NCBI RefSeq assembly: GCF_023499255.1
Contig: NZ_CP092183.1
Span: 4,150,501-4,214,500, forward strand
Direction of reading: 5' to 3'
Length of the DNA: 64,000 nt
Source: Couchioplanes caeruleus
GTDB lineage: Bacteria > Actinomycetota > Actinomycetes > Mycobacteriales > Micromonosporaceae
The position numbers were made by a program, and so were the translations under genes. Positions 17,268 through 26,446 of the stretch are shown piece after piece. Below the pieces are notes generated by a model, which saw only the letters and a list, made by a program, of their open reading frames with translations, was not told where the DNA came from and did no database searches. The number at the start of each line of letters is the position of its first letter. The stretch's first letter is position 1.

Positions 17268-17960
17268 TCAGCCGATCGGTGGTGGCGGCGTCCCGATGGC
17301 GTGGATCAGCGCGGCGGGCACGAGCAGGTCGGCGCGGTCGCGGGTCGCGGCGATCACCGCGGCGTTGCGCTCGTCCGTGCCGGTGGCCCACTCGACCGCC
17401 GCCGCCTCGTCCTTGCCGAAGCGGCGGTGCCGGTCGATCAGCCGGTGCAGCCGGGTCTCGCGGTCGAGGTCGGCGTACCAGACCTCGTCGAGCAGCGGCC
17501 GGACCCGCGACCAGCGGTCGTCGTCGACGAGCAGGTAGTTGCCCTCCGAGACGATGAGCCGGGCGGCCCGCGGCACCGGGATGGCGCCGGCGACGGGCTG
17601 CTCGATGACGCGTTCGAAGCCGGGCGCGTAGACGACCTCGTCGATGTCCTCGTGCAGGCGGCGCAGCAGGGCCGCGTACCCGAGGGCGTCGAAGGTGTCC
17701 GGCGCGCCCTTGCGGTCGCGGTTGCCGAGCCGTTCGAGCTCGACGTCGGCGAGGTGGAAGCCGTCCATCGGCACGTGCGCCACCCAGCCCTCCGGCGCGT
17801 CCTTGGCGATGGCCGCGACCAGCTCCTCGGCGAGCGTGGTCTTGCCGGCGGCCGGCGCGCCGACGATGCCCAGGACCGCCCGGCGCCCGTCCCGGACCAG
17901 GCCGCGGGCCCGCTCGACCAGCGTGTCGAAGGTGAGCGGGCCGCCGGTGGCGCCGGTCAT
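17268..17960 (-). CDS. P-loop sugar/nucleoside kinase (FrcK-like)
   Basis: A 230-residue P-loop kinase of the uridine-kinase/pantothenate-kinase class. Walker A is GAPAAGKTTLAEEL (~33-46), the DGFH motif VPMDGFHLADVEL binds the acceptor, and VSEGNYLLVDDDRW corresponds to the EGNYLL strand. The ATG overlaps the stop of the epimerase gene (ATGA), making it the last gene of a five-gene sugar import operon. In rhizobial fructose transporter operons the corresponding last gene is frcK. It probably phosphorylates the imported sugar or its epimer; the substrate is inferred from context only. Confidence 0.8.
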   Translation of the reverse strand: MTGATGGPLTFDTLVERARGLVRDGRRAVLGIVGAPAAGKTTLAEELVAAIAKDAPEGWVAHVPMDGFHLADVELERLGNRDRKGAPDTFDALGYAALLRRLHEDIDEVVYAPGFERVIEQPVAGAIPVPRAARLIVSEGNYLLVDDDRWSRVRPLLDEVWYADLDRETRLHRLIDRHRRFGKDEAAAVEWATGTDERNAAVIAATRDRADLLVPAALIHAIGTPPPPIG

Positions 17961-18826
17961 GCGGGCCGGGCCGTCAGCTGGTTGGCCAGGAACGCGCGGG
18001 CGTGCCGGGCGAGGTCCTCGCCGTCGGTCCACAGGTTGCGCCAGATCGCCAGGTCGTTGGAGAGGCCGGCGGCGACCACGGCCGAGGAGAACGATTCGAA
18101 GGTCACCGGTCCGGTGTACCCGATGTCGGCCAGCGCATGGAAGAACGACGTGAAATCGAGGTGCCCGGAACCGAGGTAGCCGCGGTGGTTCTCGCCGATG
18201 TGCACGTACCCGAGCCGGTCGCCGACCTCGAGCACGGGCCGTACGAGGTCGTCCTCCTCGATGTTCATGTGGTACGTGTCCAGGTGCACCAGCACGTTGT
18301 CGGCCCCGATGTCGTCGGCGAGGCGCAGCGCGTCGCGGGCCGTGTTGATCACGTTGGTCTCGTAGCGGTTGCACACCTCGAGGCCGAGCGTCATGCCGCG
18401 GGTCCCCGCCTCGGCGGCCAGCCCCTGCAGGACCCGGACGACGTTGGCGCGGCCCTGGGCGGACAGCGGCGCGCCGTACTTGCCGAGGGCGCTGTAGAGC
18501 GCGCCGGTGAAGTGCGTGCCGCCCAGCTCGTGGGTGATGGTCAGGGAGTCGTGCAGCAGCTTCTCGCCGCGTTCGACCACGGCGGAGTCGGTGCTGGAGA
18601 CGTCGGCGTCGAAGGCGAGCCCACGCGAGCAGGCGACGGCGAGGCCGTTCTCCTGCAGCAGCGCGCGGGTGCCGGCCACGTCCATGGAGAGCGAGTCGTG
18701 CAGGGAGAACTCGAGCAGGTCGAAGCCGGTCTTCGCGGTCTGGCCGATGGCGTACGCGACGGAGTCCGGTGACGTGTCGCCGGCCCAGACCAGAGCGTGC
18801 ACGCCGAGGGGGTTGCGCAGTTCCAT
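17957..18826 (-). CDS. Sugar-phosphate isomerase/epimerase (tagatose 3-epimerase-like)
   Basis: A 289-residue TIM-barrel protein of the xylose-isomerase-like AP endonuclease 2 superfamily. The four metal ligands typical of ketose 3-epimerases are visible: Glu in LGLEVCNRYE, Asp in LVHLDTYHMN, His in YVHIGENHRGYLG, and Glu in VTFESFSSA. This is closest to the D-tagatose/D-psicose 3-epimerase pattern. It lies between the ABC ATPase gene (18-nt gap) and the kinase gene (4-nt overlap), which suggests epimerisation of the imported ketose before phosphorylation. The exact sugar is unknown. Confidence 0.85.
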   Translation of the reverse strand: MELRNPLGVHALVWAGDTSPDSVAYAIGQTAKTGFDLLEFSLHDSLSMDVAGTRALLQENGLAVACSRGLAFDADVSSTDSAVVERGEKLLHDSLTITHELGGTHFTGALYSALGKYGAPLSAQGRANVVRVLQGLAAEAGTRGMTLGLEVCNRYETNVINTARDALRLADDIGADNVLVHLDTYHMNIEEDDLVRPVLEVGDRLGYVHIGENHRGYLGSGHLDFTSFFHALADIGYTGPVTFESFSSAVVAAGLSNDLAIWRNLWTDGEDLARHARAFLANQLTARPA

Positions 18827-18844
18827 GAGGGGATTCCTAAGGGG

Positions 18845-19584
<740 letters not shown>

Positions 19585-19588
<4 letters not shown>

Positions 19589-20565
19589 TTCTGGAACCTC
19601 GTGAGCAGGGCGGCGAGGACCACGACCACGCCGACGGCGAGCGGTTGGTAGAACTGCGAGACGCCGAGCAGGGTGAGGCCGTTGGTCAGCGCGGTGAGCA
19701 GCAGGGCGCCGATGACCGGGCCGGTGATCGTGCCGCGCCCGCCGAGCAGGCTGACCCCGCCGAGCACCACCGCGGCGACGGAGTTGAGCAGGAACGAGGT
19801 GTTGGACGCCGGCTCGGCGGCGCCGACGCGGGCGACGAGCAGGATGGCCGCCAGCCCGGCGAGGGCGCCGGAGATCGCGTACACGGCGATCTTGATCCGG
19901 GCGGTGCTGATGCCGGTGGCGGTGGCCGCCTCCGCGGAGCCGCCGGTGGCCAGCACGTGGGTGCCGAAGCGGGTGTGGAAGAGCACGGCGTGGGCGATGA
20001 GCGCGACGACGGCGGCGATGATCACGCTCCAGCCGAGGATGCCCAGGCCACCGGTGGAGAGCTTGAGCAGGAAGGTGTTGATCACGGTGACCGGTTTGCC
20101 GTCGGCGAGCACCAGCGCGGTGCCGGACGCGGCGGAGAGCATGCCGAGGGTCACGATGAAGTCGGTGATCCGGCCGCGGGCGATGATGACGCCGTTGACC
20201 AGCCCGGCGACCAGGCCGGTGGCCAGCGCCGCGAGCATCGCCACGGTCACCCCGAAGGCGGGGAACGTGGCGCCGAACACGACGGCGGACAGCGTCATCA
20301 TCGAGGCGACGGAGAGGTCGATGCCGCCGGTGGCGACCACGAAGGTCTGCCCGACGGCCAGCACGATGAGGATCGCCGAGGCGACCAGCATCGAGCGGAT
20401 GTTGCCGCTGGACAGGAACGTCGGGTTGAGGATCTGGAAGATGACCACGAGGGCGATCAGGCCGACGAGGGCCGCCCACTCGGCCCAGAAGCCGACGTCC
20501 TTGAGGCGGTGGGTCCAGGGTTCGGTGTCGCGCGCGGCGACGGCTGCGGTCGTCATGCTGCTCAT
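19585..20565 (-). CDS. Sugar ABC transporter permease (RbsC/FrcC family)
   Basis: A 326-residue polytopic permease with about eight to ten hydrophobic segments. Family landmarks are GQTFVVATGGIDLSVASMM (GGIDLSVG-type motif, ~75-93), GLVAGLVNGVIIARGRITDFIVTLGM, FGTHVLATGGSAEAA (the cytoplasmic loop that contacts the ATPase), and VVLGGVSLLGGRGTITGPVIG. It starts at ATG 20565, overlapping the stop of the binding-protein gene. Imports a pentose or hexose together with the neighbouring binding protein and ATPase. Confidence 0.93.
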
Positions 20566-21593
20566 CCGCCGATCAGGGCCTTGAAGGGATCGTCGTACGT
20601 GCCGAACGGCTTCGGCGTGCTGGCCAGGGCCTTGTCGGCGTTGTCCTTGGTGACCAGCTCGACCGGCGCCTCGACGTCGGCCGGCAGGGTCTTGCCGGCG
20701 GCGGCGGCCTGGCACGCCTCCATGCCCATCAGGCCGATCGCGTACGGGTACTGCGCGACGGTCGCGTCGAGCCCGCCGCTCTTCACGGCGGTGAGGGCGT
20801 CCTTGTTGCCGTCCACGCTGATGATGTGGATCTTCCCGGTCCGCCCGGCGTTGGCGACCGCCTGCGCGACGCCCAGCCCCATGTCGTCGTTGGCGACGAA
20901 GAAGCCGGCCAGGTCGGGGTGCGCCTGCATGATGTTGGTCGCCTGGGTCAGGGCCTCCTGCCGCTCCCAGTTGGCCGCGACGGTCTGCACGAGCTGCAGC
21001 TTGCCGCTGGTGGCCTTGGTGAAGCCGTCGACCCGGGCACCGCTGGTGACGTCGCCGGCGATCCCGCCGATCGCGGCCACCTTGGCGTTGCCGGGGACGA
21101 GCGTGGTCATGTGCTGCCCGGCCTTCTCGCCGGCGGCCTCGTTGTTGGTCCCGATGTACGTCGCCGGCGTGGCGCTGGCGGCCTTCGCAGCCCCGGCGTC
21201 CACCGGGCTGTCGATGTTGACGATGGTCTTCTTCTGCGCCGCGAGCTGCGCGATGCCCTGGACCAGGTTGGTGCCCGAGATCGGGTTGACGATGTAGCAG
21301 GTGAAGTCCTGGCCGGCCAGCGCGGTCAGGCGGTCGGCCTGCCCGGTGGTGTCCGTGATGGAGTTCGCGGCCTGCACGGTCGGGGTGATCCCGGCGGCCG
21401 TGCCCTGGTCCTTGATCCCCTGTTCCATGGACTGGAAGAAGGGGTTGTCGAGGCCCTTGATGACGGCGGCCACCTTGGCGGTGCCACCGGACGAGCCGGC
21501 CGATCCGGAGTCCGATCCGGACGAGCAGGCGGCGAGCAGGACGGCGGCGGTCGCGGCGGCGGCGACTCCCCGGTACGGCGGTTTGGGGGGCAT
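20562..21593 (-). CDS. Sugar ABC transporter substrate-binding lipoprotein (RbsB-like)
   Basis: A 343-residue lipoprotein with lipobox LLAAC (~Cys 22) and a Ser/Gly-rich linker. The type I periplasmic-binding fold is shown by VAAVIKGLDNPFFQSMEQGI (family N-terminal strand), NPISGTNLVQGI, AGFFVANDDMGLGVAQA and HIISVDGNKDAL. It is first in the operon behind a strong TTGACA promoter and opposite the ROK repressor gene. Family members bind ribose, fructose, xylose or other monosaccharides; specificity is not readable here. Confidence 0.92.
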   Translation of the reverse strand: MPPKPPYRGVAAAATAAVLLAACSSGSDSGSAGSSGGTAKVAAVIKGLDNPFFQSMEQGIKDQGTAAGITPTVQAANSITDTTGQADRLTALAGQDFTCYIVNPISGTNLVQGIAQLAAQKKTIVNIDSPVDAGAAKAASATPATYIGTNNEAAGEKAGQHMTTLVPGNAKVAAIGGIAGDVTSGARVDGFTKATSGKLQLVQTVAANWERQEALTQATNIMQAHPDLAGFFVANDDMGLGVAQAVANAGRTGKIHIISVDGNKDALTAVKSGGLDATVAQYPYAIGLMGMEACQAAAAGKTLPADVEAPVELVTKDNADKALASTPKPFGTYDDPFKALIGG

Positions 21594-21621
21594 GGGGGTC
21601 CTTCCATCGATGTTTCGCTTG

Positions 21622-21651
21622 ATTAGATGCTCGGCTTATGACTGCTGTCAA
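21622..21651 (-). promoter_or_regulatory. Promoter of the sugar ABC operon
   Basis: Read on the minus strand: TTGACA (complement of 21646-21651), 18-bp spacer, TCTAAT (complement of 21622-21627). The 22-bp ROK operator begins one base before the -35, so repressor binding would block it directly. Confidence 0.7.
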
Positions 21652-21673
21652 GCAAAAGTGTGGAGACTTTTGC
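21652..21673. promoter_or_regulatory. Operator GCAAAAGT-N6-ACTTTTGC between sugar operon and ROK gene
   Basis: A perfect inverted repeat with 8-nt arms at 21652-21659 and 21666-21673. It abuts the -35 of the leftward operon and overlaps the -35 zone of the rightward ROK gene, so one protein dimer could control both. A related half-site, TTTCGCTTGA (21613-21622), mirrors TCAAGCAAAA (21648-21657). Confidence 0.75.
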
Positions 21674-21690
21674 ATAGTGACTAGACGTAA

Positions 21691-21696
21691 TAGGAT
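21691..21696 (+). promoter_or_regulatory. -10 box TAGGAT, leaderless ROK gene
   Basis: TAGGAT is followed by 6 nt and then the GTG at 21703, with no Shine-Dalgarno. TTTTGC at 21668-21673, 17 bp upstream, is the only -35 candidate and lies inside the operator. Confidence 0.5.
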
Positions 21697-21702
21697 CGCC
21701 GC

Positions 21703-22902
21703 GTGAGCATCAGCCCCCCGGCCACCGGGGTCTCCGCCGCAGGACTGGGCGAGGTCCTGGCCCTCTTCCGCGCGCAGTCCGGCCTCACCCGCGCCGACGT
21801 CATGCAGCAGACCGGCCTGTCCCGGTCGACCGTCAACCAGCGCCTCGACGCGCTGCTGGCCGCCCAGCTCGTGATCCCCAGCGGCGAGGGCTCGCCCACC
21901 GGCGGACGCCCGGCCAGCCGGTTCACCTTCCACCGCGACCGCGGGGTGCTGCTCGTGGCCGACGTGGGCGCGACGGGCATGCGCACCGCGCTGTGCGACC
22001 TGCGCGGCGAGGTGCGCTCGGAGCAGGAGCGCCCGATGGACGTCGCCGCCGGCCCCGAGCCGGTGCTCGAGGCGGCCCACGAGATGTTCCGCGCGCTGCT
22101 CGCCGCCGCCGGCCGGTCCGCCGCGGACGTGCACGGCATCGGCATCGACGTACCCGGCCCGGTCGACTTCGACAGCGGCCGGGTGATCAGCCCGCCGATC
22201 ATGAGCGGGTGGGACCGGTACGACATCCGCGGCTGGTTCGCGAGCCGTTACGGCTGTCCGGTACTGGTCGACAAGGACGTCAACGCGATGGCGTTCGGCG
22301 AGCACCGCAGCATCCACCCCGGGGTCCGGCAACTGCTGATGCTCAAGGTCGGTACGGGCGTCGGCGCGGGAATGATCATCGGGGGCGAGGTCTACCGGGG
22401 CGCCGACGGCGCGGCCGGCGACATCGGGCACATCCAGGTCGCCGTCGACGACGCCGAGAGCGAGCCGGTCTGCCGCTGCGGCAACACCGGATGCGTGGAG
22501 GCGTACGCGGGGGGCTGGGCGCTGGTCCGCGATCTGCGCGCGGCCGGGCGCGACGTCGCCACGGTGGACGACGCGGTCACGCTGATCCGCACGGGCGATC
22601 TCGCCGCGGTGCGGCTGGCCCGGCGTGCGGGACGCATCCTCGGCCACGCGATCGCCGACTCGGTGAGCCTGTTCAACCCCCGCGTCATCGTCATCGGGGG
22701 CCAGCTGGCCCGCATCGAGGAGCAGCTGTTCGCCGGCATCCGGGAGATGGTGTACCGGCGTTCGCTGCCGCTGGCGACCCGCAACCTGCAGATCGTCGCC
22801 ACGAAGCTGGACACCCGGTCCGGGCTGATCGGGCTCGCGCTGCTGCTGGCCGACGGCATCTTCGCCCCGGGCCGGGTGGAGGAGCTACTGGCGCGCGGCT
22901 GA
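21703..22902 (+). CDS. ROK family repressor, sugar-responsive (FrcR/NagC type)
   Basis: A 399-residue repressor. The N-terminal winged HTH reads LTRADVMQQTGLSRSTVNQRLDALL. The ROK sugar-kinase fold has VLLVADVGATGMRTALCDL (phosphate loop), GIGIDVPGPVDFDSG, VLVDKDVNAMAFGEH, GTGVGAGMIIGGEVYRGADG, GDIGHIQV and the zinc motif CRCGNTGCVEAYAG (C.CG..GC.E). It is divergent from the sugar ABC operon with an operator in between, the same arrangement as the S. meliloti frcR-frcBCAK locus. The sugar or sugar phosphate is the expected inducer. Confidence 0.92.
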   Translation: MSISPPATGVSAAGLGEVLALFRAQSGLTRADVMQQTGLSRSTVNQRLDALLAAQLVIPSGEGSPTGGRPASRFTFHRDRGVLLVADVGATGMRTALCDLRGEVRSEQERPMDVAAGPEPVLEAAHEMFRALLAAAGRSAADVHGIGIDVPGPVDFDSGRVISPPIMSGWDRYDIRGWFASRYGCPVLVDKDVNAMAFGEHRSIHPGVRQLLMLKVGTGVGAGMIIGGEVYRGADGAAGDIGHIQVAVDDAESEPVCRCGNTGCVEAYAGGWALVRDLRAAGRDVATVDDAVTLIRTGDLAAVRLARRAGRILGHAIADSVSLFNPRVIVIGGQLARIEEQLFAGIREMVYRRSLPLATRNLQIVATKLDTRSGLIGLALLLADGIFAPGRVEELLARG

Positions 22903-22906
22903 GCCG

Positions 22907-22920
22907 GCGGGCCGGCCCGC
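22907..22920. terminator. GC palindrome directly after the ROK gene
   Basis: GCGGGCCGGCCCGC is a perfect 14-bp palindrome starting 5 nt after the ROK stop codon, between convergent genes. There is no T-run, so it is only a hairpin-type candidate. Confidence 0.35.
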
Positions 22921-22938
22921 GCACGTGGGGGCCGGACC

Positions 22939-23090
22939 GGTCAGAATCCGGGCCGCGGCCCCGCGACGCCCGCGGGGGAGCGGCCTGCGCGCGTCGGGGA
23001 GCGGGCCGGTCACGGCCCGGCCCGCGGGCCGGGGCCCGGGCGGTCAGAGCCCGAGCCGCAGCCCCGCGACGCCGGCGGGGGAGAGCGGCC
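22939..23090. repeat. Imperfect direct duplication of a gene's 3' end
   Basis: 22939-22985 and 23042-23090 align with five mismatches and one 2-nt indel over 47 nt. The second copy is the 3' end, including the stop codon, of the minus-strand gene that ends at 23044. The first copy lies 103 bp beyond it and also retains the tca (TGA) stop. It looks like a partial duplication or a remnant of an older 3' end. Confidence 0.65.
23016..23033. terminator. 18-bp GC palindrome between convergent genes
   Basis: CCCGGCCCGCGGGCCGGG is perfectly self-complementary and lies just before the end of the minus-strand gene at 23044. A bidirectional terminator hairpin is possible; no T-tract is visible. Confidence 0.4.
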
Positions 23091-23694
23091 GGGACGTGGC
23101 GCGCAGCAGGTCGGCGTGGATGCCCGCGGGGAGCTGGGTGCCGAGCGCGCACAGCGCCGGGTAGTGGTCGAGCACGTCGCGGTGGCTCAGCGCGCCGACG
23201 CCGATCAGCAGCCCGTTGACCGCCCCGGGGTTGCGGGCCAGTTCCGCGCACAGCTCCATGCGCCACACCGGGTCGTCGATGTGGGTGGCGAACTCCCGGG
23301 CTATCCGGTTGCCGGTCGACAGGTTCGACTCGGGAGCGGCGTGGCGGCCCGAGGGCGCGAGCACCGGCGCGAGCCGTACCGCCACGCCGAGCCGTACCGC
23401 GAGCGCGGGCAGCGTCAGCACCTCCAGCCCGAACGAGCAGGTGTCGCAGAGCCGCTGGAACGTCTCGGCGTGCACGACCACGGCCGGGCGCGGGCAGCCG
23501 GCCGCCGGGCCGCACACGGTGTCCATGATGATCTCCGCGAGCCGGCCGGACTCGTCGAAGCGGCCGACGCCGAAGAACATGGCCGGTGTCTCACGGTAAC
23601 GGGCAAGCGCGGCCCGTTCGCTGCCGTATCCGTCGGGGTCCACGCCGATGCGGGGTACGCCGTGCTGCGCTTGGAGCTGGATGAGCCGGAACAT
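23044..23694 (-). CDS. Conserved-looking hypothetical protein
   Basis: About 216 residues, no family recognised. Visible features are an N-terminal FRLIQLQAQHGVPRIGVDPDGYG, a Cys-containing middle (CGPAAGCPRPAVVVHAETFQRLCDTCSFG) with four cysteines, and a C-terminal helical part with ELARNPGAVNGLLIGVGALS. No signal peptide or membrane segment. I chose ATG 23694 because GGGAG lies about 9 nt upstream; an upstream start at 23730 would add 12 residues. Its 3' end is partly duplicated downstream. Confidence 0.5.
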   Translation of the reverse strand: MFRLIQLQAQHGVPRIGVDPDGYGSERAALARYRETPAMFFGVGRFDESGRLAEIIMDTVCGPAAGCPRPAVVVHAETFQRLCDTCSFGLEVLTLPALAVRLGVAVRLAPVLAPSGRHAAPESNLSTGNRIAREFATHIDDPVWRMELCAELARNPGAVNGLLIGVGALSHRDVLDHYPALCALGTQLPAGIHADLLRATSRPLSPAGVAGLRLGL

Positions 23695-23760
23695 CCTGGT
23701 CACTCCCGGGGGTCTCGAAGTGCGGTGCATCCCCGGGTACGGGCCGGCGGGCCCGGCGGT

Positions 23761-24003
23761 TCATTCCTTACGCTGGGTATAAGAAAAGCTGCCTTTTTGC
23801 CGCTGTGCCGTCAGCCGGAAGCAGTCGAAAGTCACAGCGTGCAACGCATAGATCGCTGCGGTGAGGGCGCCGAGCATGCCGGCGAGGATCACGATGATGC
23901 GCCCGTCGAGGGCGCGCCACGCGGTCGGCAACGCGGTCAGACCGAGCACGAGCGCGGCCTCACACGCGGCCTCGGCAACGCGGCGCGCACGGTCTGAATT
24001 CAT
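23761..24003 (-). CDS. Small membrane protein
   Basis: About 80 residues with two hydrophobic segments (AACEAALVLGLTALPTAW and IIVILAGMLGALTAAIYALHAV) and a polar, lower-GC tail ending TAQRQKGSFSYTQRKE. The start could be ATG 24003 (GGGTG 6 nt upstream) or an in-frame ATG/GTG at 24009/24012. Unknown function. Confidence 0.5.
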   Translation of the reverse strand: MNSDRARRVAEAACEAALVLGLTALPTAWRALDGRIIVILAGMLGALTAAIYALHAVTFDCFRLTAQRQKGSFSYTQRKE

Positions 24004-24204
24004 GCTCATCACCCTGCCGTCACGCAGGGTGCCCGCGCTTCCCTCCGCAGCCGGATCGCCGGCTATGACTTTCGGTGGAGGCCGGGCGGGTCACGTCCCG
24101 GGTCAAAAACCGGAGAAAACGCCCATCGGGTACGGCCTGCGCCTAGCGTGGACGTGTGCCCCCGATCCGGTGGCGAAGCCCCGCCGACGGCGAAAGGTGA
24201 CCCC

Positions 24205-24435
24205 ATGACCGTGCAGATCCCCGCAGCCCGGTACGACGATCTCGCCGAGAACCTCGCCGCCCGCATCGAACGGCGGCTGGCCGTGCTGGCCGACGAGCTG
24301 GAGCACGCCGACGTCGTCGCGTACGAGGCGGACCGGGGCCTCGCCACCCGTGGCGGCGTCGTGAGAATGACCGTCGCCGATATGTCGGCGATCGTCGCCG
24401 CAGTCGTGCTGGACAGTGCGGAAAGCGCGCCGTAA
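24205..24435 (+). CDS. Small hypothetical acidic protein
   Basis: A 76-residue protein, mostly helical by composition (DDLAENLAARIERRLAVLAD). The ATG follows GAAAGGTG at 5-nt spacing. An upstream TAGCGT (24143-24148) could be its -10. No membrane segment or known domain. Confidence 0.55.
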   Translation: MTVQIPAARYDDLAENLAARIERRLAVLADELEHADVVAYEADRGLATRGGVVRMTVADMSAIVAAVVLDSAESAP

Positions 24436-24555
24436 CGTGGCCTGAGCGGCGCAGACGCGACGCCGCGCACCGGCCGGACGAGTTCTGCGAACCACGAAGC
24501 TTGCCGGGTCTCTGACCGATAAGGGTCATATCCAGCGGCGAGTGGGAGGATCGGA

Positions 24556-25368
24556 GTGACCGTCACGGCGTCCCCGGTGTGGCAGAGCCTGCCCGCGCTG
24601 ATGTACCACTCCGTCTCCGCGGTCGCCGGCCCGATGGGCGACCTCGCGGTGCCACCGGAGCGCCTCGCCGAGCAGCTGCACGCGCTGACCGCGGCCGGGT
24701 ACCGGCTCGTCGGCCTGACCGAGGCGCTCGACCTGCTCGAGCAGGGCTGCACCGATCGGCTGATCGCGGTCACCTTCGACGACGGCTACCGCGACTTCCT
24801 CACCGCGGCGGTCCCGGTGCTCACCTCCGCCGGTGCCGGCGCCACCCTGTACGCCTCCGTCGGCCACCTCGGCCGGCACGCGGACTGGCTGGGCCGCTGG
24901 GCGCCCGACTTCGGCCGGCTGCTCACCTGGGACGAGCTGGCCGAGGTGGCCGATGCCGGCATCGAGATCGGCAACCACAGCCTCGTGCACCACCCGCTCG
25001 ACGTGCTGCCCGCCGCCCAGCTGCGCGAGGAGACCGTACGCAGCAAGGACGAGCTGGAGCAGCGGCTCGGACGGCGGGTGCGCGGGTTCGCGTACCCGCA
25101 CGGTTACAACGGCGCGCGGGTCCGGGCCGCCGTGCTCGCCGCCGGGCACGACAACGCCACGGAGGTCGGCCGGCGGCTGCACACGCCCGGTGAGCGGCGC
25201 TTCGCCGTACCGCGGTTGCAGCCGACGCCGGACCTGACCGGCGAGCAGCTCGTCAGGCTCGTGGCCGGCGGCGGCCCGTCGCTCGTCCCCCGCCTCAAGC
25301 AGGTCGCCCAGCCGGGCTGGCGCGTGGTGCGCCGGGTGGCGCGGGCCACCGGACGGAACCTGACATGA
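24556..25368 (+). CDS. Polysaccharide deacetylase (CE4/NodB-type)
   Basis: A 270-residue enzyme removing N- or O-acetyl groups from a polysaccharide. Motif 1 is AVTFDDGYRDF (catalytic Asp and metal Asp, ~73-79). Motif 2 is IGNHSLVHHPL, giving the H...H metal pair (~140-148). Motif 3 is RGFAYPHGYN. No signal peptide is visible at the GTG start, which is preceded by GGGAGGATCGGA, so it may act inside or on the inner face of the membrane, or be exported otherwise. The next gene, 28 nt on, is a GH26 glycosidase, suggesting joint processing of one polymer. Confidence 0.85.
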   Translation: MTVTASPVWQSLPALMYHSVSAVAGPMGDLAVPPERLAEQLHALTAAGYRLVGLTEALDLLEQGCTDRLIAVTFDDGYRDFLTAAVPVLTSAGAGATLYASVGHLGRHADWLGRWAPDFGRLLTWDELAEVADAGIEIGNHSLVHHPLDVLPAAQLREETVRSKDELEQRLGRRVRGFAYPHGYNGARVRAAVLAAGHDNATEVGRRLHTPGERRFAVPRLQPTPDLTGEQLVRLVAGGGPSLVPRLKQVAQPGWRVVRRVARATGRNLT

Positions 25369-25396
25369 GGCGGGCCACCGCCGGACCGGTTCCGGC

Positions 25397-26446
25397 ATGA
25401 GCCCGGCCCACCGCGCCCCGCGGCGCGTGCTCACCCGCCGGCACGTGCTCGGCCTGGCCGCCGCCGTCGCCGCCGTGCCCGCTGCCACGGTCGCCGTGCA
25501 GCAGGTACGCACCCCGGACAGCCCGGCCGAGGCGACCACCTCGCCCGGGCACCCGGGCGCCAAGCCGTCGGCCGCCGCGCCGCCCGCGGTGGTGACCCGC
25601 GGCGGCGGGACGGTGCCGTTCCGCAGCGGCAGGGCGATGCTGGGGGCGTACCTGGATCTGTCGGACCGCACCGCGGTGCAGGCGCAGGCGCTGCGCCGGC
25701 AGCAGACCGGCCGCGACGAGCGCATCGTGCACGTCTTCTACGACTGGGGAGACCTGCTGCCCCGCACGATCGACGGGCTGCCCGCCCACGCGTTCCCGAT
25801 GGTCTCGTGGCGCGGCACCCGCTACTCCGACATCACCTCCGGCGCCGCCGACGACCTCATCGCGCGCGCCGCGCGGCGGCTCAAGGCGCAGGGCCGGCCG
25901 CTGCTGCTGCGCTGGGCCTGGGAGATGAACGGCGACTGGTACGGCTGGGGCGCCGCCCGCAACGGCAAGGACCCGGCCGGGTTCATCGCGTCGTGGCGGC
26001 GGCTGCGGAGCATCTTCGCCGACGAGGGTGCGACCAACGTCTCGTGGGTGTGGGGACCGAACTGGAACTCGTCCCCGGTCGCCGACTGGAACACGTACGC
26101 GGCGCTGTACCCGGGCGACAAGTACGTCGACTGGGTGGGCGTCTCGGGCTACAACCTGCACCACGAGACGCCCGAGACGCTGTTCGGGCCGATCTACCGC
26201 TCGTACGCCGCCCGCAAGCCCATCCTCATCAGCGAAGTCGGCGCGGTGGACCGCGGCGGCCGGACCAAGGGGGACTGGATCACGCTCTTCGCGCAGTGGG
26301 TGCAGGCGCACCCGGCGGTGGGCGGCGTCGTCTGGTTCGACACCGACACCCACCCCGGGTTCACCGAGAAGTGGCGCATCGACACGGATCCGCAGTCGCT
26401 GGCGGCGTACGTGGCGATGGCCAAGGACGCCCGCTTCAGCGGCTAG
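25397..26446 (+). CDS. Secreted GH26 beta-mannanase-like glycosidase
   Basis: A 349-residue TIM-barrel glycosidase. The N-terminus carries a twin-arginine-like signal (TRRHVLGLAAAVAAVPAA) and a Pro/Ala linker. GH26 catalytic residues are visible: acid/base Glu in LLRWAWEMNGDWYGW (~176), nucleophile Glu in PILISEVGAVD (~279), with WVWGPNWNS and WFDTDTHPGF completing the subsite. Likely cleaves beta-1,4-mannan or a related exopolysaccharide. It overlaps the convergent folD gene by 11 nt. Confidence 0.85.
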   Translation: MSPAHRAPRRVLTRRHVLGLAAAVAAVPAATVAVQQVRTPDSPAEATTSPGHPGAKPSAAAPPAVVTRGGGTVPFRSGRAMLGAYLDLSDRTAVQAQALRRQQTGRDERIVHVFYDWGDLLPRTIDGLPAHAFPMVSWRGTRYSDITSGAADDLIARAARRLKAQGRPLLLRWAWEMNGDWYGWGAARNGKDPAGFIASWRRLRSIFADEGATNVSWVWGPNWNSSPVADWNTYAALYPGDKYVDWVGVSGYNLHHETPETLFGPIYRSYAARKPILISEVGAVDRGGRTKGDWITLFAQWVQAHPAVGGVVWFDTDTHPGFTEKWRIDTDPQSLAAYVAMAKDARFSG

